From JBBBNV01 sp037137075 (GTDB lineage: Bacteria > Bacillota > Bacilli > Paenibacillales > NBRC-103111): a DNA stretch of 24,339 nucleotides. The DNA lies in assembly GCF_037137075.1 (NCBI RefSeq), contig NZ_JBBBNV010000041.1, positions 1-24,339 of the forward strand, given 5' to 3'. The notes beneath the pieces are model-generated. The model worked only from the letters and a program-made list of their open reading frames with translations. It was not told the origin of the DNA and made no database searches. The stretch's first letter is position 1. Each line of letters opens with the position of its first letter. The position numbers and the translations under genes were made by a program. This document shows, in pieces, positions 7,179 to 15,730 of this stretch.

Positions 7179-9643
7179 TTGGCGGCGGTGAGGTCCACGT
7201 GTTCGGCATCCGGCATCTGTCTCCCGGAGGGGCTTATCATTTGCTGGCCTTTCTGGAGGAGAAGAAGCCGACGGCGGTGCTGATTGAGGGGCCGGATGAT
7301 GCAGGTGTATTCATCGCCCAGCTGACCTCGCGCGGGGTTATTCCTCCTGTCGCGATTCTGGCCTATACGGATGAACTGCCGGTTCGGACATTATTGTATC
7401 CGTATGCGGATTATTCCCCGGAATATCAAGCCTTCCAATGGGCGCATCGTCTCGGAGCTCATGCTGAATTCATCGACCTTCCGTCAGATGTGGCGCTTGC
7501 GCTTTATGAGCAGCGCCGCCATGTGAAGGCGGATGATGGGGGCTCTGGAGACGGCAAGCCAGGAGCTGCGGCGGATGCCGAGCGGAGACCGGATGAGGCG
7601 ACGCCCCGGGAGCTTGTGAAGGAAGAGGAACCGACGGGTGCAGCCGATTCGCAGGAGGCTGGCGGGGCAGGTGACGAAGCTGCATGGGAGGACCAGACCG
7701 ACAAACGCCGTAACTACTACAGATCCCGGCACGAGCTTTACGAGCAAGTCGCGCACCTGGCCGGGGAGCCGGACTATGAAGCGTACTGGGAGCGTTCCTT
7801 CGAGCACAGCTTGGAGAAGGAGGCGTACCGGCAGGCTGTCGGCGAGTTCTCGGTCCGTTGGCGGGAGATGACAGAGGCGGAGGAGTGGCGGCATGTCCCC
7901 GGTGAAGCTGCCTACAATGAAATCCGCGAAGCCTATATGCGGCGTAAAATTCAAGAGCAAATCGCTGCCGGACATGCGCCGGACCGCATCGTTGTTGTAA
8001 CCGGCGCCCATCATGCTTCAGCAATCGATTTCAGACTGCCGGCCATGACGGATACCGAGCTAGCCTGCCTGCCGCGCCGGAAAACAAAGCTGACCCTGAT
8101 GCCTTACTCCTATTACAAGCTGTCGAGCCATTCCGGATACGGTGCGGGAAACCAGGCGCCGGCGTATTACGAATTGTTCTGGCAGTGCCTGCAGCAGGAG
8201 GAGCTCCATAAGCTGCCGTCCTTGTATTTGTCCCATGTGGCGTCCCGGCTCCGGGAGCACGGGACACACCGGTCCACAGCCTCGGTTATAGAAGCTGTGA
8301 GACTGGCTGAGGCGCTGGCTTCCCTGCACGGGGGCAGCCGGCCGACATGGCGGGACCTGCGCGATGCGGCGACAGTCTGCCTCGGCTACGGGGAGCTGCC
8401 GGTCATTGCGGAAGCGCTGGCGCGGGTAGACATCGGCACGGCCATCGGCAGCTTGCCGGAGGGAGTCAGCCAGACCCCGATTCAGGATGACCTGAACCGG
8501 GAGCTGAAGCGGCTGAAGCTGGATAAATATAAAACAGCAGTGGCGGCATCCCTAGAGCTGGATTTGCGGGAAAACCGCCGGGTCAAATCGGAGGAAGCGG
8601 CTTACTTGGACTTGAACCGGTCCATTCTGCTGCACCGGCTGGAGGTGCTTGGCATCAGCTTCGCCAAAGCGCAGCACATCGGCCAGAAGGATGCCTCCTG
8701 GGCGGAGCATTGGGTGCTGCAGTGGACACCGGAAGCCGAAATCGAAGCCGTGGAATCCACGCTTAAGGGAGAAACGCTGGAGCTTGCGGTGGCTTATGTC
8801 CTGCACGAACGGCTTCAGCAGTGCAGCGATATTGCAGAAGCGTCCCGGCTGATTCGCATCGCTTGCGACTGCGGTCTTCCCCAGGTGATGGAGCAGGCGA
8901 GAGCATCGCTGCAGGAGCTTGCGGTGGATGCGGGGAATCTTGATCAAATTGCGGCGGCGGCGCATGAATTGTCCGTCCTGTTGAATTACGGATCTCTCCG
9001 CAAAATGGATACCGGCTCGCTGATTCCGCTTCTGCAGCAGTTGTTTTTGCGCGGGGCGCTGCTGCTTAATGATGCCGCAGCGTGTAATGACGATGCGGCT
9101 AAAAGCCTAATCGGCACGATGAATGTGCTGAATCTCATTGCACAGGAGCATTATGATTTCGTCAATGAGGCGTTATGGCTGAATAAGCTGGAGGAGCTGG
9201 CAACCCGGGATGACCGGAACGCCAAGCTGTCCGGGTTTGCTTTTACCATATTGTTAGAGCGCAATTTGGTCGGAGAGGAACGCTGCGCACAGGAAATCTC
9301 CCGGCGGCTGTCGCCCGGGATTCCGGCTGATGTTGGCGCAGGCTGGTTTGAGGGTCTGGCCCAGCGCAACCGGTATGTGCTGCTGTCGCGCCCGTTTCTC
9401 TGGCAGCAGCTTGACGACTATATCCAATCGCTGGAGCAGGCACCATTTCACCGGTCGCTTGTATTTCTGCGCCGGGCCTTCGGTACGTTCGAGCCGAGGG
9501 AAAAGGCGGCTCTCGCGGAGCTGCTTGGCGATGTGTGGGGCAGCGGCGCCGATGAAGCCGGCGAAGTGCTGCAGAAGCCGCTCAGTGAAGAAGAGAGGGA
9601 GAAGCTGGATGAGCTTAATGATTTCGACTTCGGAGATTTATAA
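7136..9643 (+). CDS. DUF5682-like protein with TraB/TIKI-like motifs
   Basis: This encodes an 835-residue cytoplasmic protein. The N-terminus has the block HVFGIRHLSPGGAYHL (H27, P30, H35) followed by VLIEGPDD (E51-P53). A second block VVVTGAHHASAI lies near residues 286-296. These H, EGP and GxHH blocks resemble the paired motifs of the TraB/TIKI/ChaN-like hydrolase superfamily, an assignment I infer from pattern only. An acidic, glycine-rich linker occupies about 127-180, and the C-terminal two-thirds is helical. Start choice: ATG 7136 overlaps MoxR by 43 nt. The alternative GTG 7175 overlaps the MoxR stop as GTGA and has a better GGAG at 8 nt, so either is possible; a TTG at 7091 is less likely. 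Three nucleotides separate its stop from the VWA gene. In the yeh-type set it matches yehM (from memory) and may be the effector. Confidence 0.8.
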   Translation: MAEPVQRLLGDERVIGGGEVHVFGIRHLSPGGAYHLLAFLEEKKPTAVLIEGPDDAGVFIAQLTSRGVIPPVAILAYTDELPVRTLLYPYADYSPEYQAFQWAHRLGAHAEFIDLPSDVALALYEQRRHVKADDGGSGDGKPGAAADAERRPDEATPRELVKEEEPTGAADSQEAGGAGDEAAWEDQTDKRRNYYRSRHELYEQVAHLAGEPDYEAYWERSFEHSLEKEAYRQAVGEFSVRWREMTEAEEWRHVPGEAAYNEIREAYMRRKIQEQIAAGHAPDRIVVVTGAHHASAIDFRLPAMTDTELACLPRRKTKLTLMPYSYYKLSSHSGYGAGNQAPAYYELFWQCLQQEELHKLPSLYLSHVASRLREHGTHRSTASVIEAVRLAEALASLHGGSRPTWRDLRDAATVCLGYGELPVIAEALARVDIGTAIGSLPEGVSQTPIQDDLNRELKRLKLDKYKTAVAASLELDLRENRRVKSEEAAYLDLNRSILLHRLEVLGISFAKAQHIGQKDASWAEHWVLQWTPEAEIEAVESTLKGETLELAVAYVLHERLQQCSDIAEASRLIRIACDCGLPQVMEQARASLQELAVDAGNLDQIAAAAHELSVLLNYGSLRKMDTGSLIPLLQQLFLRGALLLNDAAACNDDAAKSLIGTMNVLNLIAQEHYDFVNEALWLNKLEELATRDDRNAKLSGFAFTILLERNLVGEERCAQEISRRLSPGIPADVGAGWFEGLAQRNRYVLLSRPFLWQQLDDYIQSLEQAPFHRSLVFLRRAFGTFEPREKAALAELLGDVWGSGADEAGEVLQKPLSEEEREKLDELNDFDFGDL

Positions 9644-9646
9644 GCG

Positions 9647-10885
9647 ATGACGACAGACAAGCAGGAGCATTTGGAGCATGTAAAACGCTGGAGGCTGATT
9701 CTCGGCGCGGCCTCGGAGGAGAGGCTGCAGGCTTCCTGCTCCGGCGGCGGTCCGCTGCTGGACGAGGAAGCAAGGCTGCTCGATGATGCGCTGGCCTCCA
9801 TCTACGATGAAGCCGGAGGCGCTGCGGACGCTTACTCCGGCGGCTCCGGCAGCTCTGGCGGCGGAGGAGCCAAGGGTGCGGGACTCGGTTCATCCGCCCC
9901 TAAGCTGGCAAAATGGCTGGGCGATATCCGCACCTTCTTCCCGCCGGATATCGTATCGGTCATTCAGGCGGATGCGATTGAGCGCAAGGGCCTCAAGCAG
10001 CTGCTGTTCGAGCCGGAGCTGCTGTCGCAGGTGAAGCCGGATATTCAGATGGTGTCTACGCTGATGGCTTTGAAGGGGAGAATTCCCGAGAAAACCAAGG
10101 ATACGGCCAGACAGCTGGTCAAAGCGGTCGTGGACGAGATTATGAAGCGGCTGTCCGAGGATCTGCGCCGTGCTGTAACCGGAGCGCTGAACAAGCGGCA
10201 GCATTCTCCGCTGCCTTCCTTGTCCGGCCTGGATTTCAACACCACCATCCGCAAAAATTTGAAGCATTATGACCGGGAGCGGGGGCTGCTGGTGCCAGAA
10301 AAGGTATATTTCTATGACCGGGCCCGGCGCAGCAAGGAATGGACGGTCATTCTCGATATTGACCAAAGCGGCTCCATGGCCGGATCGGTGATTTATGCTT
10401 CGATTGCCGGATCTATTTTTGCCAGCATGCCGTCTTTGGATACAAGAGTTGTCGTGTTCGATACCGAGGTGGTGGACTTAACGGAGCAGTGCGCCAATGA
10501 TCCCGTGGATATGCTGTTTGGCATCCAGCTGGGGGGCGGAACGGACATTAACAAGTCGATTACGTATTGCGAGCAGTTCGTTACCGAGCCGAAAAAAACA
10601 CTGTTCATTCTTGTCTCCGACCTGTATGAGGGCGGCAACCGATCGGAGATGTTCCGGCGGCTGGAAGAGATGCATCAGGCGGGCGTGAAGGTCATCTGCC
10701 TGCTGGCATTATCCGACCGGGGCACCCCGGATTATGACGAGAACGTAGCCAAGCGGCTGTCCTCCTTCGGAATTCCCTGCTTCGGCTGCTCGCCGGACCG
10801 TCTGCCGGAGTTGATTGAGGGCGCATTAAAGGGGCTTGATCTCAAAATTTTGGCTGAACGGACGGGCACGGTCAAGGGCTCCTGA
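9647..10885 (+). CDS. VWA-domain (MIDAS) protein partner of the MoxR ATPase
   Basis: This encodes a 412-residue protein with a C-terminal von Willebrand A domain at about residues 230-400. The metal-ion-dependent adhesion site is complete: DQSGS at 239-243 (D239, S241, S243), T299 in GGGTD and D325 in ILVSD. A glycine- and serine-rich flexible stretch (about 63-82) separates a short N-terminal helix region from a helical middle domain. There is no signal peptide, so it acts in the cytoplasm. It is last in the operon, 3 nt after the DUF5682 stop. MoxR-VWA pairing is an established theme in which the VWA protein binds clients or substrate through the MIDAS metal. It corresponds in context to E. 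coli yehP (from memory). No terminator with a T-tract follows directly; repeat copy B starts about 30 nt downstream. Confidence 0.92.
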   Translation: MTTDKQEHLEHVKRWRLILGAASEERLQASCSGGGPLLDEEARLLDDALASIYDEAGGAADAYSGGSGSSGGGGAKGAGLGSSAPKLAKWLGDIRTFFPPDIVSVIQADAIERKGLKQLLFEPELLSQVKPDIQMVSTLMALKGRIPEKTKDTARQLVKAVVDEIMKRLSEDLRRAVTGALNKRQHSPLPSLSGLDFNTTIRKNLKHYDRERGLLVPEKVYFYDRARRSKEWTVILDIDQSGSMAGSVIYASIAGSIFASMPSLDTRVVVFDTEVVDLTEQCANDPVDMLFGIQLGGGTDINKSITYCEQFVTEPKKTLFILVSDLYEGGNRSEMFRRLEEMHQAGVKVICLLALSDRGTPDYDENVAKRLSSFGIPCFGCSPDRLPELIEGALKGLDLKILAERTGTVKGS

Positions 10886-10915
10886 TTTAGAAAGCTGCAT
10901 GGATGATGCGATTGG

Positions 10916-10957
10916 ATGTGGTCGACCGACCGCCGTCATGCAGCGAAACACCGCGCG
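10916..10957 (-). repeat. Dispersed palindromic repeat, copy B (inverted)
   Basis: Bases 10921-10957 are a perfect 37-nt complement of copy A. A further 5 nt on the left side (10916-10920) match only copy C. The remainder of the 51-nt unit has diverged beyond 10957. It also pairs with upstream sequence: GCTGCATG (10894-10901) is complementary to CATGCAGC (10937-10944). It lies between the convergent VWA and dehydrogenase genes. Confidence 0.85.
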
Positions 10958-11105
10958 GCGGGAAAATGATGCCTTCGCTGGGAACCGTGTGCGGTGCTGG
11001 AGAGTGCCGCGATCAAGCGGACGGCGGCATATGCCTGCGTTCAGCTGCAGGCCGTCCTTTGGCTCTGGCCGGACGAAGCCGATAGGCGGATGTATCCCGC
11101 TCCTG

Positions 11106-12062
11106 CTACAGCTCCCATGCAATACGTCCGATAGCGCTGCGGATGATGGCGCAGGAGGAAGCAAACTGCTCCTGCTCGGGAGGAGACAGATTCAGCTCCA
11201 AAATCTCCTTGATCCCCTGCCTCGTAATGATAGCCGGTACACCGGCGCATACGTCAGTTTGGCCGTATTCGTTGTCAAGGACAGCGGATACGGCTATTAT
11301 TTTATGATCATCATTCAGAATCGATCGGACCAGGTAAGCCAGCGCATTGCCGATGCCGTAATGGGTAGCGCCCTTACGGTAATAGATTTCCCATCCGGCG
11401 TCCCTCGTTTTGTGGGCGATCTCAGCGAGCTTCAAATGCCCGAAGCGCTGAGGATGCTGGGTCAAAATATCCATAAGAGGCTTGCCGCCGATGGTGACAT
11501 GTGACCAGGCAGGGAATTGGGACTCGCCGTGCTCGCCAAGTACATAGCCCTGAACACTGCGGGGATCGACGGGCAGCACCTCGGAGAGCAGCGTCTTGAG
11601 CCGGGAAGAGTCGATAGAGGTTCCGGTGCCAAGCACTTGTCCGCGGGGCAAGCCGGACAGCCTCCAGACGATATAGGTGACAACATCAACAGGATTGGAG
11701 GCTGTCAGGAAAATCCCGGTGAATCCGCTATCCATAATGCGGCCGATCAGCGGTTTATGGATGGCGTAGGCCGAATCGGCCTGATCGAGCCGGTTTTTGC
11801 TGCCCGGCACGCTGGCGCCGGCGCAGAGGATGACGATATCCATGTCCGTGCATTGTTCACAGGAGCCGGTGTAGATTTTGGTGCGGGAATGAACGAAATC
11901 CATACAATGCGACAAGTCCAGCGCCTGGGCATAAGCGCGGTCCGGAGTACGTCCGATAAGCATAATTTCGTCGCAAATCGACTGATTGATAAGGGAGTAA
12001 GCACAGCTTGACCCGACATGACCGACACCGACAATAGCAACCTTGCGTGCTTTACTTCCCAT
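11106..12062 (-). CDS. L-lactate/malate dehydrogenase-family 2-hydroxyacid dehydrogenase, atypical
   Basis: This encodes a 318-residue cytoplasmic NAD(P)-dependent dehydrogenase. The Rossmann motif GVGHVG is at 12-17; the catalytic set is R91, D151, R154 and H178 (GEHGES). The family normally reduces pyruvate or a related 2-oxoacid. Two positions are odd. The acidic residue after the second beta strand, which normally selects NAD, is replaced by GR (37-38, LIGRTPD), a pattern often seen with NADP preference. The substrate-specificity loop reads ASVPGSKNRLD instead of the usual ANQKPGETRLD, so the glutamine that marks lactate dehydrogenase is missing. ATG 12062 has AAAGGAG about 9 nt upstream; the frame is open further upstream but lacks a better start. 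It stands alone, convergent with the VWA gene. It may be a hydroxyisocaproate-type enzyme rather than a true lactate dehydrogenase. Confidence 0.82.
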   Translation of the reverse strand: MGSKARKVAIVGVGHVGSSCAYSLINQSICDEIMLIGRTPDRAYAQALDLSHCMDFVHSRTKIYTGSCEQCTDMDIVILCAGASVPGSKNRLDQADSAYAIHKPLIGRIMDSGFTGIFLTASNPVDVVTYIVWRLSGLPRGQVLGTGTSIDSSRLKTLLSEVLPVDPRSVQGYVLGEHGESQFPAWSHVTIGGKPLMDILTQHPQRFGHLKLAEIAHKTRDAGWEIYYRKGATHYGIGNALAYLVRSILNDDHKIIAVSAVLDNEYGQTDVCAGVPAIITRQGIKEILELNLSPPEQEQFASSCAIIRSAIGRIAWEL

Positions 12063-12318
12063 GCCCGGCACTCCTTTTGTGAAGATGATGTTATAGTATA
12101 TGGGCCAGGAAGCGGGATGTGACCGCCCCAAATGAAAGCAAGGTAAAATAACGTGACATGAACGCCAGCGTTATGAAAGAGCCGGGGAACGGTCCCCGTG
12201 TTAAAGGACCGATTTGAATAAGGCGGCGGCTGGTTGATGATCCGCTCGTGGACCTGGTGTAGTATGGGCTTCGGTGGAGTAGGGAAATGAATTCAGGTCG
12301 TGCCGGGATATTTCCGCA

Positions 12319-12374
12319 CGCGCAGCTCCCAGCGCGCGGTGTTTCGCTGCATGACGGCGGTTGGTCGACCACAT
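12319..12374 (+). repeat. Dispersed palindromic repeat, copy C
   Basis: Bases 12319-12369 match copy A (4012-4062) with one substitution (T for C near the right end). Beyond that, CACAT (12370-12374) is shared with copy B but not A, so B and C are the better-preserved right ends. A preceding TCCGCA is also shared with A after a 3-nt gap. Same orientation as copy A. Confidence 0.88.
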
Positions 12375-12525
12375 GATGAAGAAGCTGAGTGTAGTATGAA
12401 TCCGGGCGCGGGCGCGGCTTGACCTGTAGTTGGGATAGTGCAAGGCTGGCGTAAGGAAGCCGGTTGCTGAATGCCATCATGGCCTAAGATTGGCTGCCGG
12501 GAACGAACAGTCGTATAGAAAGAGG

Positions 12526-12562
12526 AAGAAGCCTGCAGCCGCCGGAGTGGAGCGGGCTTCTT
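12526..12562 (-). terminator. Probable terminator of the sulfatase operon
   Basis: AAGAAGCCTGC (12526-12536) and GCGGGCTTCTT (12552-12562) form an 11-bp stem with one G-T pair. On the minus strand the stem is followed by a moderately T-rich tail (complement of 12511-12525). It lies 61 bp past the sulfatase stop codon. Confidence 0.6.
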
Positions 12563-12622
12563 GGTTAGTAGGGGAGTCCTGCTGGACCGGGGAGGCTTAA
12601 GTCGTCCTGCTGTCCGCGAAGT

Positions 12623-13993
12623 TCACTCCCACAGCTCGTACTCGGCCACCTTGCGCTGTCCCGATTGCACCGGCGGCGCCGGCTCGATGCCCGGCTCGGC
12701 CTCTCCGGCTTCGGTGATACGCCGGATCAGTGTTTTACGCAGCTGCTCTGCTACACCGCGGTGGGATACAAAGCCGATAAGATTGGTCAGCTCATACGGA
12801 TCTGCGGCCAAATCGTACAGGAATTGCTCGCTGTACTGCCTGGAGGAGGCATTCCGTACCGGATCGAGCCCGTCGGAGGCAACGCTGTACTTCCAGCGGT
12901 GTGTCCGTACAGCGCGTCCGACCTGGGATTCGCTAATTTGGATGAACACCTCCTGCGGCCAGTCGGCCCGCTGTCCGTGAAGCAGAGGCAAAATGGATCG
13001 CCCCTGCAAATAATCCGGAAGCGGGATACCTGCTGCGTGAAGCAGGGTGGGGACGAAGTCAACGAGGCTAACAAGCTCCCGAATGTGTCCTCCGCCGGTA
13101 AACGGGCCGCCATACAGCGCCGCAGGCACGCGAATGGAGCTTTCGTGGCAGGAGCGTTTATATTCGGAATTACGTGTTTTAAAATGTGAGCCATGATCAG
13201 AGGTAAATAAAATGATCGTTTCCTCGGTCAGGCTTAAGCTTCGGAGCGCATCACGAATCCGGCCTAATGCCTCGTCCAGGCGCTTCACCATGCCGTAATA
13301 GCCGCCAAGCTGCTGGTGGGCCGTGCCGCCCAGTGCGGCGAGATCCGGCGGTGTCCAGCGGCCGGTGTACGTATCGCGGTACACATCCGGGGCGGGGTAA
13401 TCATCCCGGTGGTTCTGATGGTGCGGCTCCAGATAAGAAAGGAACAAGAAGAACGGGCGGTCCTTCCGTTCATCAATGAACCGTACTGCAGCATCGGTCA
13501 GAGCATCGACACGATAGCCGGGGAGCTTGACGGGCTGATTGTCGTTATCGTACAGCAGGGTATCATAGGCGTCGGAGGTATGCTCCAGCGCATCAGCGGC
13601 AAGCCAGTATTTGTAGCCCCCGCGTAATTCCTCCGGTACCGGCTTGTCCCGGGTCACAGCGAGATGCCATTTGCCGATATAGCCGGTATCATACCCGGCC
13701 CCGTTGAAATAGTGGGCCAGCGTCGGGAGATCCGTCCGCAGCGGAATCCCGTTGCGGAAGCAGCCGGTGGCCGTGGCGTACAGGCCGGTTTGCAGCGAGG
13801 AACGGGCCGGTCCGCATACCGGCTGGCACGTAAAGGCATGCTCGATGTGTGTGCCCTGCCGGGCCAGCTGATCAAAATGGGGGGTAAGCCCCAGCGGGTT
13901 GCCGTGCACTCCGGTTGTATCCCAGCGCTGCTGATCTGTAAAAAAGACGATGACGTTCGGCTGTTTCCCGGCTTTTGAATGGTTGCTGCTCAT
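12623..13993 (-). CDS. Type I (formylglycine-dependent) sulfatase
   Basis: This encodes a 456-residue arylsulfatase-family hydrolase that removes sulfate esters. The signature C60-G-P-A-R64 (in CQPVCGPARSSLQTG) matches CxPxR, whose cysteine is oxidised to the catalytic formylglycine. Metal-binding residues are visible in FFTDQQ (D20, Q21) and in the later LFTSDHGSH. There is no signal peptide, so it is probably cytoplasmic and acts on imported sugar. ATG 13993 has AAAGGAGG 6 nt upstream; an upstream extension of the frame overlaps the permease gene and is rejected. It lies 20 nt after the second permease stop and is the last gene of the transporter operon, which points to a sulfated mono- or oligosaccharide as substrate. 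No sulfatase-maturating enzyme is in the window. Confidence 0.93.
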   Translation of the reverse strand: MSSNHSKAGKQPNVIVFFTDQQRWDTTGVHGNPLGLTPHFDQLARQGTHIEHAFTCQPVCGPARSSLQTGLYATATGCFRNGIPLRTDLPTLAHYFNGAGYDTGYIGKWHLAVTRDKPVPEELRGGYKYWLAADALEHTSDAYDTLLYDNDNQPVKLPGYRVDALTDAAVRFIDERKDRPFFLFLSYLEPHHQNHRDDYPAPDVYRDTYTGRWTPPDLAALGGTAHQQLGGYYGMVKRLDEALGRIRDALRSLSLTEETIILFTSDHGSHFKTRNSEYKRSCHESSIRVPAALYGGPFTGGGHIRELVSLVDFVPTLLHAAGIPLPDYLQGRSILPLLHGQRADWPQEVFIQISESQVGRAVRTHRWKYSVASDGLDPVRNASSRQYSEQFLYDLAADPYELTNLIGFVSHRGVAEQLRKTLIRRITEAGEAEPGIEPAPPVQSGQRKVAEYELWE

Positions 13994-14013
13994 CGTTTGC
14001 CTCCTTTTTCGTA

Positions 14014-14847
14014 TTATCCTTTTAACCCGGTGGTTGAAATGCCTTCGACAAAATACTTCTGGGCCGCGAAAAAGACCGCGACACAAGGCAGGATGGTTAC
14101 AACCGACATAGCCATCACCCGGTTCCAATGGACGGCCCCCTCATTGTCCAGCGCCATGCGCAGCCCCAGCGAAACGGTAAATTTGGACACGCTGTTAATG
14201 TAAATGAGCGCATTGAAAAATTCATTCCAGGTCCATATGAATTGAAACAAGCCTGCCGAGATGAGAGCCGGAACCGATAAAGGCATCAGCACGCTCGTCA
14301 AAATGCGGAAGGACCCGCACCCGTCCATCACAGCCGCTTCATCCAAATCCCGCGGGATGCCCCGAAAAAACTGGACAAGCAAAAAGATGAAGAAGGCATG
14401 AACTGCAAGCAGCGCCGGAATGTAGAACGGGAGGTACGTATTCAGCCACCCGAAATGTTTGAACAGGATATATCTGGGAATCATAATGACGGCATCCGGC
14501 AGCATCAGGGTCGACAGCATCAGAGCAAACAGCAGCTTCTTAAACGGGAATTCGAACCGGGCAAAGCCGTAGGCAACGAGCGTGCTCGACAGGATGGTGA
14601 ACAGCACGACCGGCACAACCATCGTGAAGGTGTTGGCAAAAAAGGTGTTAAAGCCGTTCTTGCCGATCCCCTTCCAGCCCTTCCAATAAGAATCCCAGAC
14701 GAATTCGGACGGGATAAGCCCGACGGTGGAGAACACCTCCGGGTTCGGCTTGAAGGAAGCCGCGACAAGCCAAATCAGCGGGTAAATAAAGATGATGCCG
14801 AATATCGACAGCAGCAGGAACGTCGTTATTTGCGCACGGTTTGTCAT
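14014..14847 (-). CDS. CUT1-type sugar ABC transporter permease (MalG-like)
   Basis: This encodes a 277-residue inner-membrane protein with about six membrane segments, starting with a hydrophobic helix at residues 8-30. The cytoplasmic EAA loop that contacts the ATPase is EAAVMDGCGSFRILTSVLMP, typical of binding-protein-dependent sugar permeases. ATG 14847 has GGAGG about 8-9 nt upstream and overlaps the upstream permease stop as ATGA, showing translational coupling. It pairs with the MalF-like permease to form the channel. No ATPase gene is in the operon, which is common in Bacilli, where a shared MsmX-type ATPase serves many CUT1 systems; that is family knowledge, not seen here. Confidence 0.92.
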   Translation of the reverse strand: MTNRAQITTFLLLSIFGIIFIYPLIWLVAASFKPNPEVFSTVGLIPSEFVWDSYWKGWKGIGKNGFNTFFANTFTMVVPVVLFTILSSTLVAYGFARFEFPFKKLLFALMLSTLMLPDAVIMIPRYILFKHFGWLNTYLPFYIPALLAVHAFFIFLLVQFFRGIPRDLDEAAVMDGCGSFRILTSVLMPLSVPALISAGLFQFIWTWNEFFNALIYINSVSKFTVSLGLRMALDNEGAVHWNRVMAMSVVTILPCVAVFFAAQKYFVEGISTTGLKG

Positions 14848-15725
14848 GCTGTTCCGCCTCCGTCCTCATAGTGCGCCCAGCGGTTGGAGCTTTTCAGCAG
14901 CAGGAAGGTGAACGCCAGGATAATGAGAAACAAAATCCACGACAGTGCGGATGCATAGCCCATTTTGAAATAATGAAAGGCATTGTCGTACAGCATCATT
15001 CCATATAAATAGGTCGATTTCACCGGCCCGCCGCCTGTTATGACGAACGCGGACGTAAATTGCTGAAAGGCGCCGATCGTTTGCATAACCAGATTGAACA
15101 AAATCACGGGTGTCAGCAGCGGCAGCGTAATCCGGAAAAACGTGCTTATCCGACTGGAGCCGTCCATGATAGCCGCCTCATACAGCTCCTTGGGCACCTG
15201 CTTTAGTCCTGCCAAAAAAATAATCATCGACGAGCCGAACTCCCAGACAGGGAGCAGCGATATCGTAAACAAGGCCAGCTTCGGATTGCCGAGCCAATCT
15301 ATCGGTTCCACGGCGGCATACGATAACACCCTGTTAACCAGTCCCTCCCGCATAAACAGAAATTTCCACAGCACGGATACAGCGATGCTGCCCCCCAGAA
15401 TAGAGGGCAGGTAATAGACTGTGCGGAACAAACCGATGCCTTTGAGGGGAAGGTTCAGCACCATCGCTACGAGCAGGGCGAAAATCAGCTTGGCGGGAAC
15501 AGCCATGAACACGTAGTATGCCGTCGCCTTTAAGGATTTGTAGAAGTCGGGATCACGGGTAACAATCTCGACGTAATTTTTGAAACCGATAAAGCCCGGT
15601 TCCCGAACCATGCTGTAATCCGTGAAGGAATAATATAAGGATGCTCCAAAGGGATACAGTGTCAGGACGAGAAAGCCGAGTAGCCAGGGGCTAATGTACA
15701 GTAATCCGGCGACCTGTTTTCGCAT
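14844..15725 (-). CDS. CUT1-type sugar ABC transporter permease (MalF-like)
   Basis: This encodes a 293-residue inner-membrane protein with about six membrane segments, opening with the usual GLLYISPWLLGFLVLTLYPF helix. The EAA loop reads EAAIMDGSSRISTFFRITLP. The ATG at 15725 is only 5 nt after the binding-protein stop. Its own ribosome binding site is weak (GGA about 16 nt upstream), so translation is probably coupled to the upstream gene. It partners with the MalG-like permease and the lipoprotein encoded immediately upstream. Confidence 0.92.
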   Translation of the reverse strand: MRKQVAGLLYISPWLLGFLVLTLYPFGASLYYSFTDYSMVREPGFIGFKNYVEIVTRDPDFYKSLKATAYYVFMAVPAKLIFALLVAMVLNLPLKGIGLFRTVYYLPSILGGSIAVSVLWKFLFMREGLVNRVLSYAAVEPIDWLGNPKLALFTISLLPVWEFGSSMIIFLAGLKQVPKELYEAAIMDGSSRISTFFRITLPLLTPVILFNLVMQTIGAFQQFTSAFVITGGGPVKSTYLYGMMLYDNAFHYFKMGYASALSWILFLIILAFTFLLLKSSNRWAHYEDGGGTA

Positions 15726-15730
15726 AGCGG

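Larger units (their letters stand above)
12063..12622. other. Intergenic region upstream of the dehydrogenase
   Basis: No gene is supported. It holds repeat copy C (12319-12374) and, at 12526-12562, the terminator of the sulfatase operon. A possible -10 (TATACT on the minus strand) lies about 35 nt upstream of the dehydrogenase start without a clear -35. Open frames here are short, overlap the repeat and lack ribosome binding sites. Confidence 0.5.
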
